From positions 1-64,000 of the forward strand of contig CAILLA010000285.1 of assembly GCA_903834925.1 (NCBI GenBank): DNA of 64,000 nucleotides, given 5' to 3'. This stretch comes from an uncultured Schlesneria sp. (GTDB taxonomy: Bacteria > Planctomycetota > Planctomycetia > Planctomycetales > Planctomycetaceae). The position numbers were made by a program, and so were the translations under genes. Of the stretch, positions 54,958-63,017 are shown piece by piece. The stretch's first letter is position 1; each line of letters begins with the position of its first letter. Below the pieces are notes generated by a model, which had not been told where the DNA came from, did no database searches, and saw nothing but the letters and a program-made list of their open reading frames with translations.

Positions 54958-55296
54958 CACAAAAGCCTCCTGATCGTGAATTTTGTCGCCTTTTCCAGCG
55001 ACCTGGCATGTTGCCAGACGAGTGTCGCAGGGGAAGCGGGAACGAACGCGTGAAATGTCTGTCGGAAAATACTCAGGCATTTTGTCTTGCCCGGCTTGCG
55101 TTGGGAAGCCATCAACGACAGAATTTTGCATCGCGTCGATCAGGGGGCTCCTCCTATCGCACGGTTCAACGTTGCTTGGACACCCTTGTCCATCAATTTT
55201 GTCTGGTAACCGAATCACTTTCAGGACAACCGCCGACCCCATAATTCAGCGACTCGGGTGTTGCTGACTTGTCGGTAAAGTAAGGAATCCGCCCTC
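54958..55296. other. Divergent intergenic region, giant gene and second MoxR gene
   Basis: This 339-base gap should contain both promoters. The ribosome sites AGGAGG (minus strand, before 54957) and AAGGAATCC (plus strand, before 55297) are clear, but no strong promoter consensus or hairpin was found. Confidence 0.5.
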
Positions 55297-56289
55297 ATGT
55301 CGACGACCGCTGAGACTCAACAAGTGTGCGACCAGTTTCGTTCGGACTTTAAAACTTTGCGCGACGAAATCGGCAAAGTGATCGTGGGAAACGACGATAT
55401 TATCCGCGGAACGCTGATCTGCCTGATCGGTGGCGGCCATGTTCTGCTGGAAGGGGTCCCCGGTCTGGGCAAGACAATGCTCGTCCGAACTCTCGCTGAT
55501 GCTCTGCACCTGAAATTCAGCCGCGTGCAGTTTACCCCCGACCTGATGCCGGCCGACTTGCTCGGTACGAACGTCGTTCTGGAAACACCCGACAAACAAA
55601 AGAAGTTCGAATTCCAGCAGGGGCCAATCTTCACCAATGTGCTGCTTGCTGACGAAATCAATCGAGCAACGCCGAAGACGCAGTCGGCACTGCTTGAGGC
55701 GATGCAAGAGCATACCGTCACGATTGCCGGACACACCTACAAATTGCCCGAACCGTTCTTTGTACTGGCGACGCAGAACCCCCTCGAAATGGAAGGGACC
55801 TATCCACTTCCTGAAGCTCAGCTCGACCGTTTCTTCAGCAAGTTGATCGTCAAGTTTCCAACACTGCATGAGCTGGAAACGATTCTCGATCGAACGACGG
55901 AAGCCAAGTCACCGCGAGCGACACCGGTTCTTGCCGGAGATCGCATCTTGTCGATGAGTCAGCTGATTCGACAGATTCCAATCGCCGACGACGTGCGCCG
56001 GTATGGAATCTCGCTCGTCCTGGCGACTCATCCAGACCATGCGTCAGCACCGGATGTGACGAAGCGATACGTTCGCTATGGCAGCAGCCCCCGAGGTGCT
56101 CAGGCGTTGATCCTGGCAGCAAAGATCCTGGCAATTCTTGACGGTCGATACCATGTTGCTCGCGACGACATCCGGGCCATCGCGCTGAATGTCTTACGGC
56201 ATCGAATCATTCTGAACTTCGAAGGACAGGCCGAAGGGATTCAAACCGACGCTGTCGTCGAAGGGATTCTCAAGAGCGTTCCTGCTTAA
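55297..56289 (+). CDS. MoxR-family AAA+ ATPase (second copy)
   Basis: The 330-residue protein shows Walker A GVPGLGKT, Walker B LADEINRATPKTQ, ATQNPLEMEGTYPLPEAQLD and the C-terminal RGAQALILAAK. It keeps the same architecture as the copy at the left end but differs throughout, so they are old paralogues. No DUF58 or VWA gene follows; instead a lipoprotein of unknown family comes next, so its partner may be encoded elsewhere. ATG 55297 is preceded by AAGGAATCC. Confidence 0.94.
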   Translation: MSTTAETQQVCDQFRSDFKTLRDEIGKVIVGNDDIIRGTLICLIGGGHVLLEGVPGLGKTMLVRTLADALHLKFSRVQFTPDLMPADLLGTNVVLETPDKQKKFEFQQGPIFTNVLLADEINRATPKTQSALLEAMQEHTVTIAGHTYKLPEPFFVLATQNPLEMEGTYPLPEAQLDRFFSKLIVKFPTLHELETILDRTTEAKSPRATPVLAGDRILSMSQLIRQIPIADDVRRYGISLVLATHPDHASAPDVTKRYVRYGSSPRGAQALILAAKILAILDGRYHVARDDIRAIALNVLRHRIILNFEGQAEGIQTDAVVEGILKSVPA

Positions 56290-56338
56290 TCCGTTGCACA
56301 ACAATTCAACGTCGGCGCATATTGGTGAAAAACGCCAG

Positions 56339-56354
56339 AGACGCATGTGCGTCT
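56339..56354. other. Short hairpin AGACGCA-tg-TGCGTCT
   Basis: Seven-base perfect arms lie 50 bases after the MoxR stop codon, before the lipoprotein gene. It has no T-run, so it may be a weak attenuator, an mRNA-stability hairpin or a repeat fragment. Confidence 0.3.
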
Positions 56355-56506
56355 TGGTACGGACGCACGGATTCTGGACCCAGGCTCTATTTCATCGCGC
56401 GATTCAGGGTTGGTAGAATATGTGTTCCAAGTGAAGTCGGGAGTTCTTTCCCGAGAAATCTCTTAAGAATTCGTTTTCCAACCAACATTGATTCAGAGTG
56501 ACTTTC

Positions 56507-58444
56507 ATGAGATGGATTTGTCTGCGGGAATGCACTCGCTTATTGTTCGCCGTCATCACGTTGGCGACGTTTGCTGGATGTGCCGGGCCGGAAATGGTCG
56601 TCATCGAAAAAACGGACTATAACCCACCTGCTGCAAGCAAAGCAGAAGAATTTGCGGACGACGTTTTCGACGCCAGTGCAGTTCCTCCGTTCGTACCGGA
56701 GAGAGTCGATTCACGTGAAGAAAAGGGATGGTCAGTCAATCTGAGTGCCGCAGTGACAAAGCTTGATCAGGAGCTTTTGAAGCCCGATTCGGATGAGGTG
56801 TTGCTGAAACTTCATGCGAACTATCGAGATGCAATTCAAAGTATGAAATCCACCGGCGTCGACGTTCTTCCGTCGATCAATTTGATCGATGGAAAAGCCA
56901 AACAGTTCGACGATGGTCTTTACGCGGCACTGGAACAATACTGGTTCCAGGAACATGCTGCGGAATTTATTGGGGATTTGGCGTTCCTTAAGGAGCTCGC
57001 GGCGGCTGTGCCAGCTGACAGTCGAGCCGCCGCGTTTTTCGCTGTTGGACTCGAATTGGCCGGGATCAAGATTCCCGCAACAAATCAAACTTCCAGAACA
57101 TTCTTTAAGGAACTCTTTGATTCTGATCTCGTGCAAAGTAAGCCAATTGGCTTTTATACGTGGAACGAGAAGCTGCAACAGTGTTATCGAGTCGGTCGTT
57201 ATTTCCAGATGGAATTTGAACTGGATAAGAATGATTGGATGCAGCCACTGATTCGTGCGTTGCAAACGAATTCCGAAATTCAGACGACCTATCGCCAGAT
57301 TCTCGCACGATGGGCTCGACTCAGCAATGCCCCTTCACGACTGACGGTGCTGGATCTGGTTAACCATTCTGCGGGCGAGAAACTTGTCCAGCTTCGTCGT
57401 CAGCGAAATCTGACCACAAGCACCGTTTCATTGTTCCCTCCCGGATCGAATCGCGAATCCGAGCTGACTCGGCGGCTGTTCCCCAACGGGTTCTCGGCAA
57501 AGGAGGACATTATGCGAGAACTAGTGAAAGCGATCCGAAGCGGATCGGTCGATCTTCAACCGAAAGAGAACAGCGGATGGTATGACTATCAGGTCTATGC
57601 ACTCGAAACGCTGCTGGTGCCAAAACGAGGAGAAGAATCGAAATGGCTGTTACTGACGGGCAACTATAAACGCCGTCGGCTGGAAGCCTTCCAGGCCTTG
57701 ATCACGAAGCGCAAAGAAACACATGTGCTACGTAGTGAATCGGGGGTAAAAACCGCCGCATCGGCTCCATTACAACCTGACCCGCTGGAACGATTTTCAC
57801 CCCGACTACGGATAGAACCCGCTCCGACTTATTACTTGCGGATGGCACGGTCGTATCGATTTTTGAACCAAGCCCTTCACGAGTTTGTCCCTGAGGCTCA
57901 ACTGACGAAGTTACATGGGCTGACAGAACAAGGGACTCGAAAACAACCGTTACTCGAGGAATTACGAGACATCGAGCGATTGTTCTACGGCTGTTACGCA
58001 ATCTCGGCAGAAGATATCGGACTGGGATTGAATTTGGCCGAAGATGAGCAAGCAGTACTCGCCGAAAGCCGGAGCATCGCCGGGAAATGGTTGACGAGTT
58101 ATACCGACGATTCTGACCTCGCTGTCGATACACGCGTGATTGTCCCCGTTGCTGAGGATCTCAGTCGAGGAGTCATTTCTGTCTGGGCCACGTCCGGAAT
58201 CCGGTTTTCTCGTTTGAAGACGAATTACGTTTCCGAAGCTCCGCCCCGCGTCAGGACAAGCGACGGCGAAGAGTGGACGCCATTGAAACCCGAACAACTG
58301 GGTGATGCCACGTACTTACTACCCGTCGACGAATTTGTTTCGGTCCAGATCCCCAGCAGCCGAATTTTGAACCGCAAAGAATTCCAGGATCTCTGTAACG
58401 GAGCAAAAAACAAAGAGGAACTCGTCCAGCGTTTGCAGCAATAG
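56507..58444 (+). CDS. Large lipoprotein of unknown function
   Basis: The 645-residue protein has a signal peptide with lipobox ATFAGC (Cys about residue 25). The mature part is largely helical with no repeats or motifs I recognise, and a C-terminal segment (LDLAVDTRVIVPVAED-like region and YLLPVDEFVSVQI) that looks beta-rich. I start at ATG 56507; a GTG three codons upstream is also in frame. A half copy of repeat family A begins eight bases after the stop codon. Confidence 0.7.
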   Translation: MRWICLRECTRLLFAVITLATFAGCAGPEMVVIEKTDYNPPAASKAEEFADDVFDASAVPPFVPERVDSREEKGWSVNLSAAVTKLDQELLKPDSDEVLLKLHANYRDAIQSMKSTGVDVLPSINLIDGKAKQFDDGLYAALEQYWFQEHAAEFIGDLAFLKELAAAVPADSRAAAFFAVGLELAGIKIPATNQTSRTFFKELFDSDLVQSKPIGFYTWNEKLQQCYRVGRYFQMEFELDKNDWMQPLIRALQTNSEIQTTYRQILARWARLSNAPSRLTVLDLVNHSAGEKLVQLRRQRNLTTSTVSLFPPGSNRESELTRRLFPNGFSAKEDIMRELVKAIRSGSVDLQPKENSGWYDYQVYALETLLVPKRGEESKWLLLTGNYKRRRLEAFQALITKRKETHVLRSESGVKTAASAPLQPDPLERFSPRLRIEPAPTYYLRMARSYRFLNQALHEFVPEAQLTKLHGLTEQGTRKQPLLEELRDIERLFYGCYAISAEDIGLGLNLAEDEQAVLAESRSIAGKWLTSYTDDSDLAVDTRVIVPVAEDLSRGVISVWATSGIRFSRLKTNYVSEAPPRVRTSDGEEWTPLKPEQLGDATYLLPVDEFVSVQIPSSRILNRKEFQDLCNGAKNKEELVQRLQQ

Positions 58445-58451
58445 ACTCTTC

Positions 58452-58490
58452 GTGCCACTGCTTGACCGACCTCGGTCAAGCAGTGCTCTT
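58452..58490 (+). repeat. Repeat family A, half copy / hairpin after the lipoprotein gene
   Basis: GTGCC followed by CACTGCTTGACCGA-cc-TCGGTCAAGCAGTG gives a perfect 14-base stem (58456-58485), then CTCTTCC. It is the left half of a family A element; the right half is absent. Its place just after a stop codon suggests use as a transcript-end structure, although no T-run follows. Confidence 0.8.
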
Positions 58491-58633
58491 CCGGTGTGTT
58501 AAGAGTCAACATCGCGGAAGTTTCGCGTCCAACCAAAGTCACTCGAGCGTGTTAAGTCTTTCCGGAGTGCAAAACAATCACCGCCAAGGCATCGTACCCA
58601 TTGGCAAGTACCCTTCAAACCCCCTTGCGCTGT

Positions 58634-59059
58634 TTACCGCCAGAACGCGAGAATCGCTCCCATCACCGGCAGCGCAACCAGATCAAACCCGGAATCAATC
58701 AGAAACGCCCCAATCAATTTGGGGCCAGAGACATGTGCCGTCATCCGAAACGCGGCCACGATCGACCAGCAGATCAGGCCGACATGGATGCCCGTAATCA
58801 GTTCCACATTCGGAAAATCGACCAGCAAGATGTCGATCCCTACAGCTGCGATCAAGTAGCAGAAAATCAGCTCAGCAAAAAAGACCGGCATCGGTCGTTT
58901 GCTCTTCATTTCCTGAAGTTGTTCAGGAGTATAACCCTGTTTCACGACCCAGATCTTGCCAAACAAAACCGTGTACCAGACCGCACCAATAAAAAAGGCA
59001 GCCAATGCAGCGGCAACAACCGCCAGATAGTTAAGGCGAGTCAGGTAAAGATGATGCAT
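58634..59059 (-). CDS. DUF1761-family membrane protein
   Basis: The 141-residue protein has four predicted transmembrane helices. The start NYLAVVAAALAAFFIGAVWY followed by GKIWV and a charged loop (YTPEQLQEMKSKRP) is the DUF1761 signature. These small inner-membrane proteins have no known activity. ATG 59059 is preceded by TAGGAAAC. It stands alone, with repeat elements on both sides. Confidence 0.85.
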   Translation of the reverse strand: MHHLYLTRLNYLAVVAAALAAFFIGAVWYTVLFGKIWVVKQGYTPEQLQEMKSKRPMPVFFAELIFCYLIAAVGIDILLVDFPNVELITGIHVGLICWSIVAAFRMTAHVSGPKLIGAFLIDSGFDLVALPVMGAILAFWR

Positions 59060-59170
59060 GGACGTTTCCTAAGTTGGGATCTTCGCGTGCGCCGTTACTT
59101 TGTTACCAACCCACCTTCCAAACGTCAAAGACCCACGCAAAATTGTTGTCATCCTACGTGGCCGACGCTG

Positions 59171-59230
59171 CTAGCGTCGGACCGGATCGGCAAAGCCGAC
59201 CACATTATGTTTGCGCTGCTTGCACCAGCA
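59171..59230. repeat. Dispersed repeat, family C (copy 1)
   Basis: Beginning CTAGCGTCGGACCGGAT and ending in GCGCTGCTTGCACCAGC, this segment aligns over about 60 bases with 61301-61360. It contains a GCTAGC-centred stem with the preceding CCGACGCTG. Confidence 0.6.
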
Positions 59231-59259
59231 AGTATTCGCCGAATTAATGTGGCAGGGAC

Positions 59260-59793
59260 CTACAACGACGTCCACCAATCGTGCAATGGGTCGTCACGTC
59301 GAGGACGAAATTTCGCGAATCGTTCGATGGCCTGGACCGTCTGCTTAATCTCGTTTTCAGTTGGGTTGGTAATATTGATCCAACGTTCAACCAACTCTGG
59401 CGTTGTAATGATGGCAATTCCAAATTCCGACGCCAGTCGTATTGCTTTGCGATCATCGGTTGCAACCATCCAATTTCTTGATTTGGCGATTGCCATACTA
59501 CTTGCCTCACCGTCATCGACCTCGATGGCGAAGTTGACGTAAAATTCAATTTCTTGTTTGGTTTCGAGTCGACACTCTTTGATCAAGCCTTTGGAAATCT
59601 CGGGAGCGAAATCGATTAGCGACGGTATGAGTAACGTTGAGTCCATCGGGTCAACTTGCCGAATCGACATCGATTCGCGGCGAACTTCATCCGACACGTA
59701 GAAGTCTCCACCGCAGGCTGGAATGATGGACTGGATCCTGCCGGATGCGTAAAGGTTGATCAGGCAACAGGCATCAATAATGTGATCTGCCAT
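59260..59793 (-). CDS. PIN-domain protein, putative toxin partner of the Xre/ImmA gene
   Basis: The 177-residue protein begins HIIDACCLINLYASGR, giving the first PIN-domain Asp, then SDEVRRE, and VDDGEASSMAIAKSRN followed by VATDDRKA for the remaining acidic residues. PIN domains are metal-dependent ribonucleases and the usual toxins of VapBC-like pairs. It starts 11 bases after the Xre/ImmA-IrrE gene on the same strand, so the pair is probably one operon; the toxin role is inferred from fold and position. Confidence 0.8.
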   Translation of the reverse strand: MADHIIDACCLINLYASGRIQSIIPACGGDFYVSDEVRRESMSIRQVDPMDSTLLIPSLIDFAPEISKGLIKECRLETKQEIEFYVNFAIEVDDGEASSMAIAKSRNWMVATDDRKAIRLASEFGIAIITTPELVERWINITNPTENEIKQTVQAIERFAKFRPRRDDPLHDWWTSL

Positions 59794-59804
59794 GTCGTTC
59801 CTGA

Positions 59805-61028
59805 TTACGCACGCATATTCAACAGCGAATCGTTGGAATGTGACTCAAAATCCATAGGACGAGTTCGACCATCATCCGACACATCGCCGGTGGTCGAAAG
59901 TCGATTTTCGACGATCTCTCTGGCTGAAACCCGGTCACACCGGAGTATTGCGGCAAGTTCACCTTCCGTCAGTTCGCCGCGATCATAAGCATGAGCAGCC
60001 AGAAAAACGTAGCGATCAGGAAACCGTTCTTCGGTCACGGGATTCTGATGCAGCGACAATAGTTCCGTGGCCCGCCGGACTTCGAATCGCGACTCTTTGA
60101 GGTAGTCCCGGACTCCCTTGGGAATTAATTCCAGCGTTTCCAGCCGAATCGCCATCGCTTCAACAGACACGAAGTAAAAGTGCGCCAGCCGACACAGGTC
60201 CGAGATCTTGAAGTCGCCCCGATCATTAACCGTCTGATTAAATCGACGACGTACGGAAGTCGCGGGCATCAGGAACGCCATCGAAAACGCCTCGGCAAAT
60301 CGCTCGTTGGCGGGCTTTCGACCAGGGTAGGCGATGTAGTCAATACCCGGCTTGAAGCGATCCGTGATCAAATGACCGTACTCATGTAACAGCGTCGCTC
60401 GTCGCCGTTCAGGCGGATGTTTTCGATTGACGGCGACAACGCCTCCAAAATCCCTGGAAAATGCGAACATTCCAGCGATACGCGACGGCAGATCCTCATA
60501 GATGATCCGCAATCCAACTTCCACCTCCAACAGGCTGCGGAGATGAATCACGGGTTGATCGCCCAGGCCCAGTCGCTGTCGTTCCTTAATGGCTTCGTCT
60601 TCAGCCAGACTCACGACATCGACGCGGGAACCGAGTTCAACCTCATGGGGGTAATTCAGCCGCAACTTGACTCCCAGCAACCGCTCAAGCCGACTGTAGT
60701 CCTCGGCAAACTTCTGAAGAGCGGAAATGGCGAGAGCGGTCTCCGATTCACTCGCCTTCATGTCTTGAGCAACGGCTCGCAGATGAGGTTGAAGATCGGC
60801 AAGTGGTTCACCGGGACGAACAATCGCATTCACCGTCGTGGAATACATACTTGCCAGCGCAACGATCTCGTCCGGCTTAGCGGCACGGGTCCCCTTTTCG
60901 ATGGCGATGAGCGTCGGACGGCTACATCCGATACGCTTCGCGGCATCGTCCTGAGTGACCCCGCGCGCTTTCCGGGCATCCGCTAATCGCTGACCCATAA
61001 CGGTTGGATCAAGGTGATCGAGTTGCAT
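59805..61028 (-). CDS. Xre regulator fused to ImmA/IrrE metallopeptidase domain
   Basis: The 407-residue protein has an Xre helix-turn-helix (about residues 12-66: MGQRLADARKARGVTQ, then GCSRPTLIAIEKG) and an ImmA/IrrE peptidase domain with HEYGH (215-219) and a downstream NERFAEAFSMAFLMP. Such proteins repress their operons and can cleave regulators; in toxin-antitoxin settings they sit beside PIN or other toxins. ATG 61028 is preferred to GTG 61031, and AAGGGGA precedes it. The PIN gene follows 11 bases downstream, and a sigma-70-like promoter lies upstream at 61069-61096. Confidence 0.88.
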   Translation of the reverse strand: MQLDHLDPTVMGQRLADARKARGVTQDDAAKRIGCSRPTLIAIEKGTRAAKPDEIVALASMYSTTVNAIVRPGEPLADLQPHLRAVAQDMKASESETALAISALQKFAEDYSRLERLLGVKLRLNYPHEVELGSRVDVVSLAEDEAIKERQRLGLGDQPVIHLRSLLEVEVGLRIIYEDLPSRIAGMFAFSRDFGGVVAVNRKHPPERRRATLLHEYGHLITDRFKPGIDYIAYPGRKPANERFAEAFSMAFLMPATSVRRRFNQTVNDRGDFKISDLCRLAHFYFVSVEAMAIRLETLELIPKGVRDYLKESRFEVRRATELLSLHQNPVTEERFPDRYVFLAAHAYDRGELTEGELAAILRCDRVSAREIVENRLSTTGDVSDDGRTRPMDFESHSNDSLLNMRA

Positions 61029-61068
61029 CACTTTCCCCTTTTGCTACGCCGCGTGACCTGCAAAAGAG

Positions 61069-61096
61069 GTTATCGAATCGATATTTACATTGTCAA
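61069..61096 (-). promoter_or_regulatory. Sigma-70-like promoter for the Xre/ImmA-PIN operon
   Basis: On the minus strand TTGACA (61091-61096) is followed after 16 bases by GATAAC (61069-61074), about 40 bases before the ATG at 61028. A surrounding ATCGATTCGAT palindrome and AT-rich sequence could be an operator for the Xre protein. Confidence 0.5.
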
Positions 61097-61253
61097 ATAA
61101 TAAATGAACTATTGTGAATCGTGTTGTAAAGAAGTAAAATCTCCCGAGAGGGCAAGAAAAACGCTGTATCATACGCCAGCCCAGCCATCCGTCGTGAATT
61201 GCTTGCGGGAAGCGTCTACTACCTGAATGGCGACCCCGATTCACCCGTCTTAA

Positions 61254-61282
61254 AGGATCGCGATAGAGGCTCTCGCGATCCT
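61254..61282. other. Strong hairpin AGGATCGCGA / TCGCGATCCT
   Basis: Perfect 10-base arms with a nine-base loop; on the plus strand GTGATTTTT follows, on the minus strand TTTAAG. It lies downstream of the Rpn pseudogene and upstream of the Xre/ImmA promoter, so it may be a terminator isolating them. Confidence 0.5.
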
Positions 61283-61300
61283 GTGATTTTTGCTCCGATT

Positions 61301-61360
61301 CTAGCAGAGTCGGGCCGGATTGGCAGACCGTCCACACTATGTTCGCGCAGCTCACCAGCG
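61301..61360. repeat. Dispersed repeat, family C (copy 2)
   Basis: CTAGCAGAGTCGGGCCGGAT through CTATGTTCGCGCAGCTC and ACCAGC aligns with 59171-59230 at roughly three of four positions, with one or two small gaps. It begins a few bases beyond the original stop codon of the Rpn pseudogene. Confidence 0.6.
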
Positions 61361-61365
61361 GAACT

Positions 61366-61957
61366 TCAGGACACACGACGGTTTCGAAGGCGAACTTGAA
61401 GATCAGCCGTTTGTGACTGAAGTTCCTCCAATTTTTTCCCGTCGAAATCCGCATCGGTGCTGACAGGGAGATTCAAACTCTTGAATCATTCGAATCATTT
61501 TGATTTCCCCTTTAATCTCCCCTTCAATTTCACCTTCGATGAAACCCTCTCTACGTAATGCATTGAGTAACCATTGCTGGTCGCGGATCGCTTTTTCTCG
61601 TGCATCGTACATGGCTTTATCCTCGGTAACTTGTGCGATCTGAGTGATGGTCTGTGTCGCCTGACGAATTGCTTCCTGCGGGAATAGTTTCAACAATTCG
61701 TCAGGCTCGTATTCATGAGCACGGAGCAGCCAGTAGAGCCAACAATCTAACATACTCGCCGTGGCCAGATCTTTCTCTTGAAGATCATACCGTCCCAACT
61801 CGATCGTGTGAATTTCTAATGTGTCGTTCAACGTCCGTCCCGATTCCAGATCGGTGAAACGGAAAGCATGGTGGACTTTCTTTGAGTCGTTCCAGAGCAC
61901 TCCGTCGAGCAGACAAATGGAAAACGCTGACATTCGCACTGGAATCCCGTCGAGCAT
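61366..61957 (-). pseudogene. Rpn/PD-(D/E)XK nuclease-family pseudogene, truncated and frameshifted
   Basis: The frame holds ICLLDGVLWNDSKKVHHAFR, then SGRTLNDTLEIHTIEL and EREKAIRDQ-like and GEIEGEIKGEIKMIRMIQ segments, as in Rpn-type (recombination-promoting nuclease) proteins. The first 100 or more residues, including the nuclease core, are missing: an in-frame stop lies three codons upstream. Near 61455 the frame shifts; the other frame continues normally with LNLPVSTDADFDGKKLEELQ and stops at 61366. A defect at both ends makes it a pseudogene. Confidence 0.75.
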
Positions 61958-61994
61958 CGCGGATAATCAAACGATTTTCCAAACGTGGAGATCG

Positions 61995-62166
61995 TTGCGC
62001 GTGGCGTCCGTCTACCTTGAAACATCTGTGTTCGGATATTTGGCGTCCCGTCCTATTCAAACATATTGCCAATCCGGCATTTCGACGTAGAATCGATGAC
62101 GAGCTGGCGGATCGAGGATTGACGTCAACGGTCATCTGTACGCCCCAGGAGTTAATCAATGTCTGA
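61995..62166 (+). pseudogene. PIN-domain toxin with large internal deletion
   Basis: One frame gives RVASVYLETSVFGYLASRP, the start of a PIN domain with its first Asp/Glu region. Near 62050 it is joined, one frame over, to HIANPAFRRRIDDELADRG and TVICTPQELINV, the end of the same kind of protein. The catalytic middle is lost. The stop at 62166 overlaps the ATG of the next small gene, the normal arrangement for this toxin and its partner. Confidence 0.7.
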
Positions 62167-62359
62167 CGATCCAATTGTTTCCGAAATCAGAAAAATCCGA
62201 GAGGATTACGCCGCATCGTTGGATTATGACCTCGAACAAATTGTCGCTGACTTGCAGTCCCGCCAAGGTAAAGATGGTCGGCGAGTTGTTGATCATTCAT
62301 CGCCAAAAAAGACCGATCAAAACGGTCAACGCGAGCGAAGTATCGCTGCGACACCTTGA
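62159..62359 (+). CDS. Small antitoxin-like partner of the broken PIN toxin
   Basis: The 66-residue protein reads SDDPIVSEIRKIREDYAAS followed by YDLEQIVADLQSRQGKDGRRVV. This 'DPI..EIR..R...A..YDL..I..DL...Q' pattern belongs to small proteins encoded directly next to PIN toxins in planctomycetes and cyanobacteria, presumed antitoxins. Its ATG overlaps the end of the PIN remnant. The tail after residue 45 looks less conserved and may have drifted. Confidence 0.6.
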   Translation: MSDDPIVSEIRKIREDYAASLDYDLEQIVADLQSRQGKDGRRVVDHSSPKKTDQNGQRERSIAATP

Positions 62360-62501
62360 AAGTTTGAAACGGGAGATGGCTTCTGCAATTCACTTTGGTC
62401 GCGGCAACAATAGATCGAATATCTGACTCATCTGGCGGCCATTTTTGAGATTTCGTCGATTATTGAGCCGTCAAGAACAATTTCAGATACCGGATTCAGT
62501 A

Positions 62502-62771
62502 ATGACAACGCTTGAAACAACTGCTGTTGTACCCGACGACCGGCGACTGTTTTTGCAGCTTCCCCAGATCGTTTCTCCAGGCGAACATCGTATCGGAATC
62601 GAAATTGATCCTCTTGAGGAGCCTCAAGAGAACGTCGCGACATCCGTGACTTGGGATGGAGAAGTTCTGGTTTACGCTGGTTCGAGTGGATTCACTGGTG
62701 ATATTTGTCAGTTCATAAATAATGAACGCGACGGGCGATTCCGCGAGATCGTTAACGGCACGTCTCGATGA
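62502..62771 (+). CDS. VapB-like antitoxin
   Basis: The 89-residue protein starts MTTLETTAVVPDDRRLFLQL, then PQIVSPGEHRIGIEIDP, matching the short AbrB-like or beta-rich antitoxins coded before PIN toxins. Its stop overlaps the ATG of a truncated PIN gene in ATGA. I use ATG 62502; upstream in-frame sequence from 62445 is not conserved. C-terminal sequence beyond about residue 45 is unusual for the family. Confidence 0.6.
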   Translation: MTTLETTAVVPDDRRLFLQLPQIVSPGEHRIGIEIDPLEEPQENVATSVTWDGEVLVYAGSSGFTGDICQFINNERDGRFREIVNGTSR

Positions 62772-62890
62772 AGGTTCTTTTTGATGCCTCTGTCTTGGCT
62801 ACGGCTCATCTGCCGTCACACGCGAATTATCCGGGATCACGACACTGGTTAGAACGGGGCCAAGCAAAACGCGTTCGAGCGTGTCATTGA
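62768..62890 (+). pseudogene. Truncated PIN toxin (N-terminal 40 residues)
   Basis: The frame reads KVLFDASVLATAHLPSHANY, then SRHWLERGQAKRVRACH and a stop. This is a typical PIN N-terminus with its first Asp (LFDAS) and the HxxxxxxWL region, but the last three acidic positions are absent. Its ATG overlaps the antitoxin stop, so it is a decayed toxin in its original operon place. No further PIN sequence was found downstream. Confidence 0.68.
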
Positions 62891-63017
62891 GCCAAATTCA
62901 CTGATGAAAACTTATTCGGTCCTCACACCTTTACCTTTATCGCTGCGAATCAATCATGCATTTAACAAGTTGGTTCAGTGAAACCGATATCTTAGTAACG
63001 CTGAAAGTCGACTGTCA

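Larger units (their letters stand above)
61029..61365. other. Intergenic region upstream of the Xre/ImmA gene
   Basis: This 337-base gap contains the promoter at 61069-61096, a strong hairpin at 61254-61282 and a family C repeat at 61301-61360 at the end of the Rpn pseudogene. No gene is seen. Confidence 0.55.

Noticed and set aside
62175-62426. 83-codon open frame overlapping the small antitoxin gene
   Set aside because: The other frame has the recognisable antitoxin-like start and the expected overlap with the PIN remnant.
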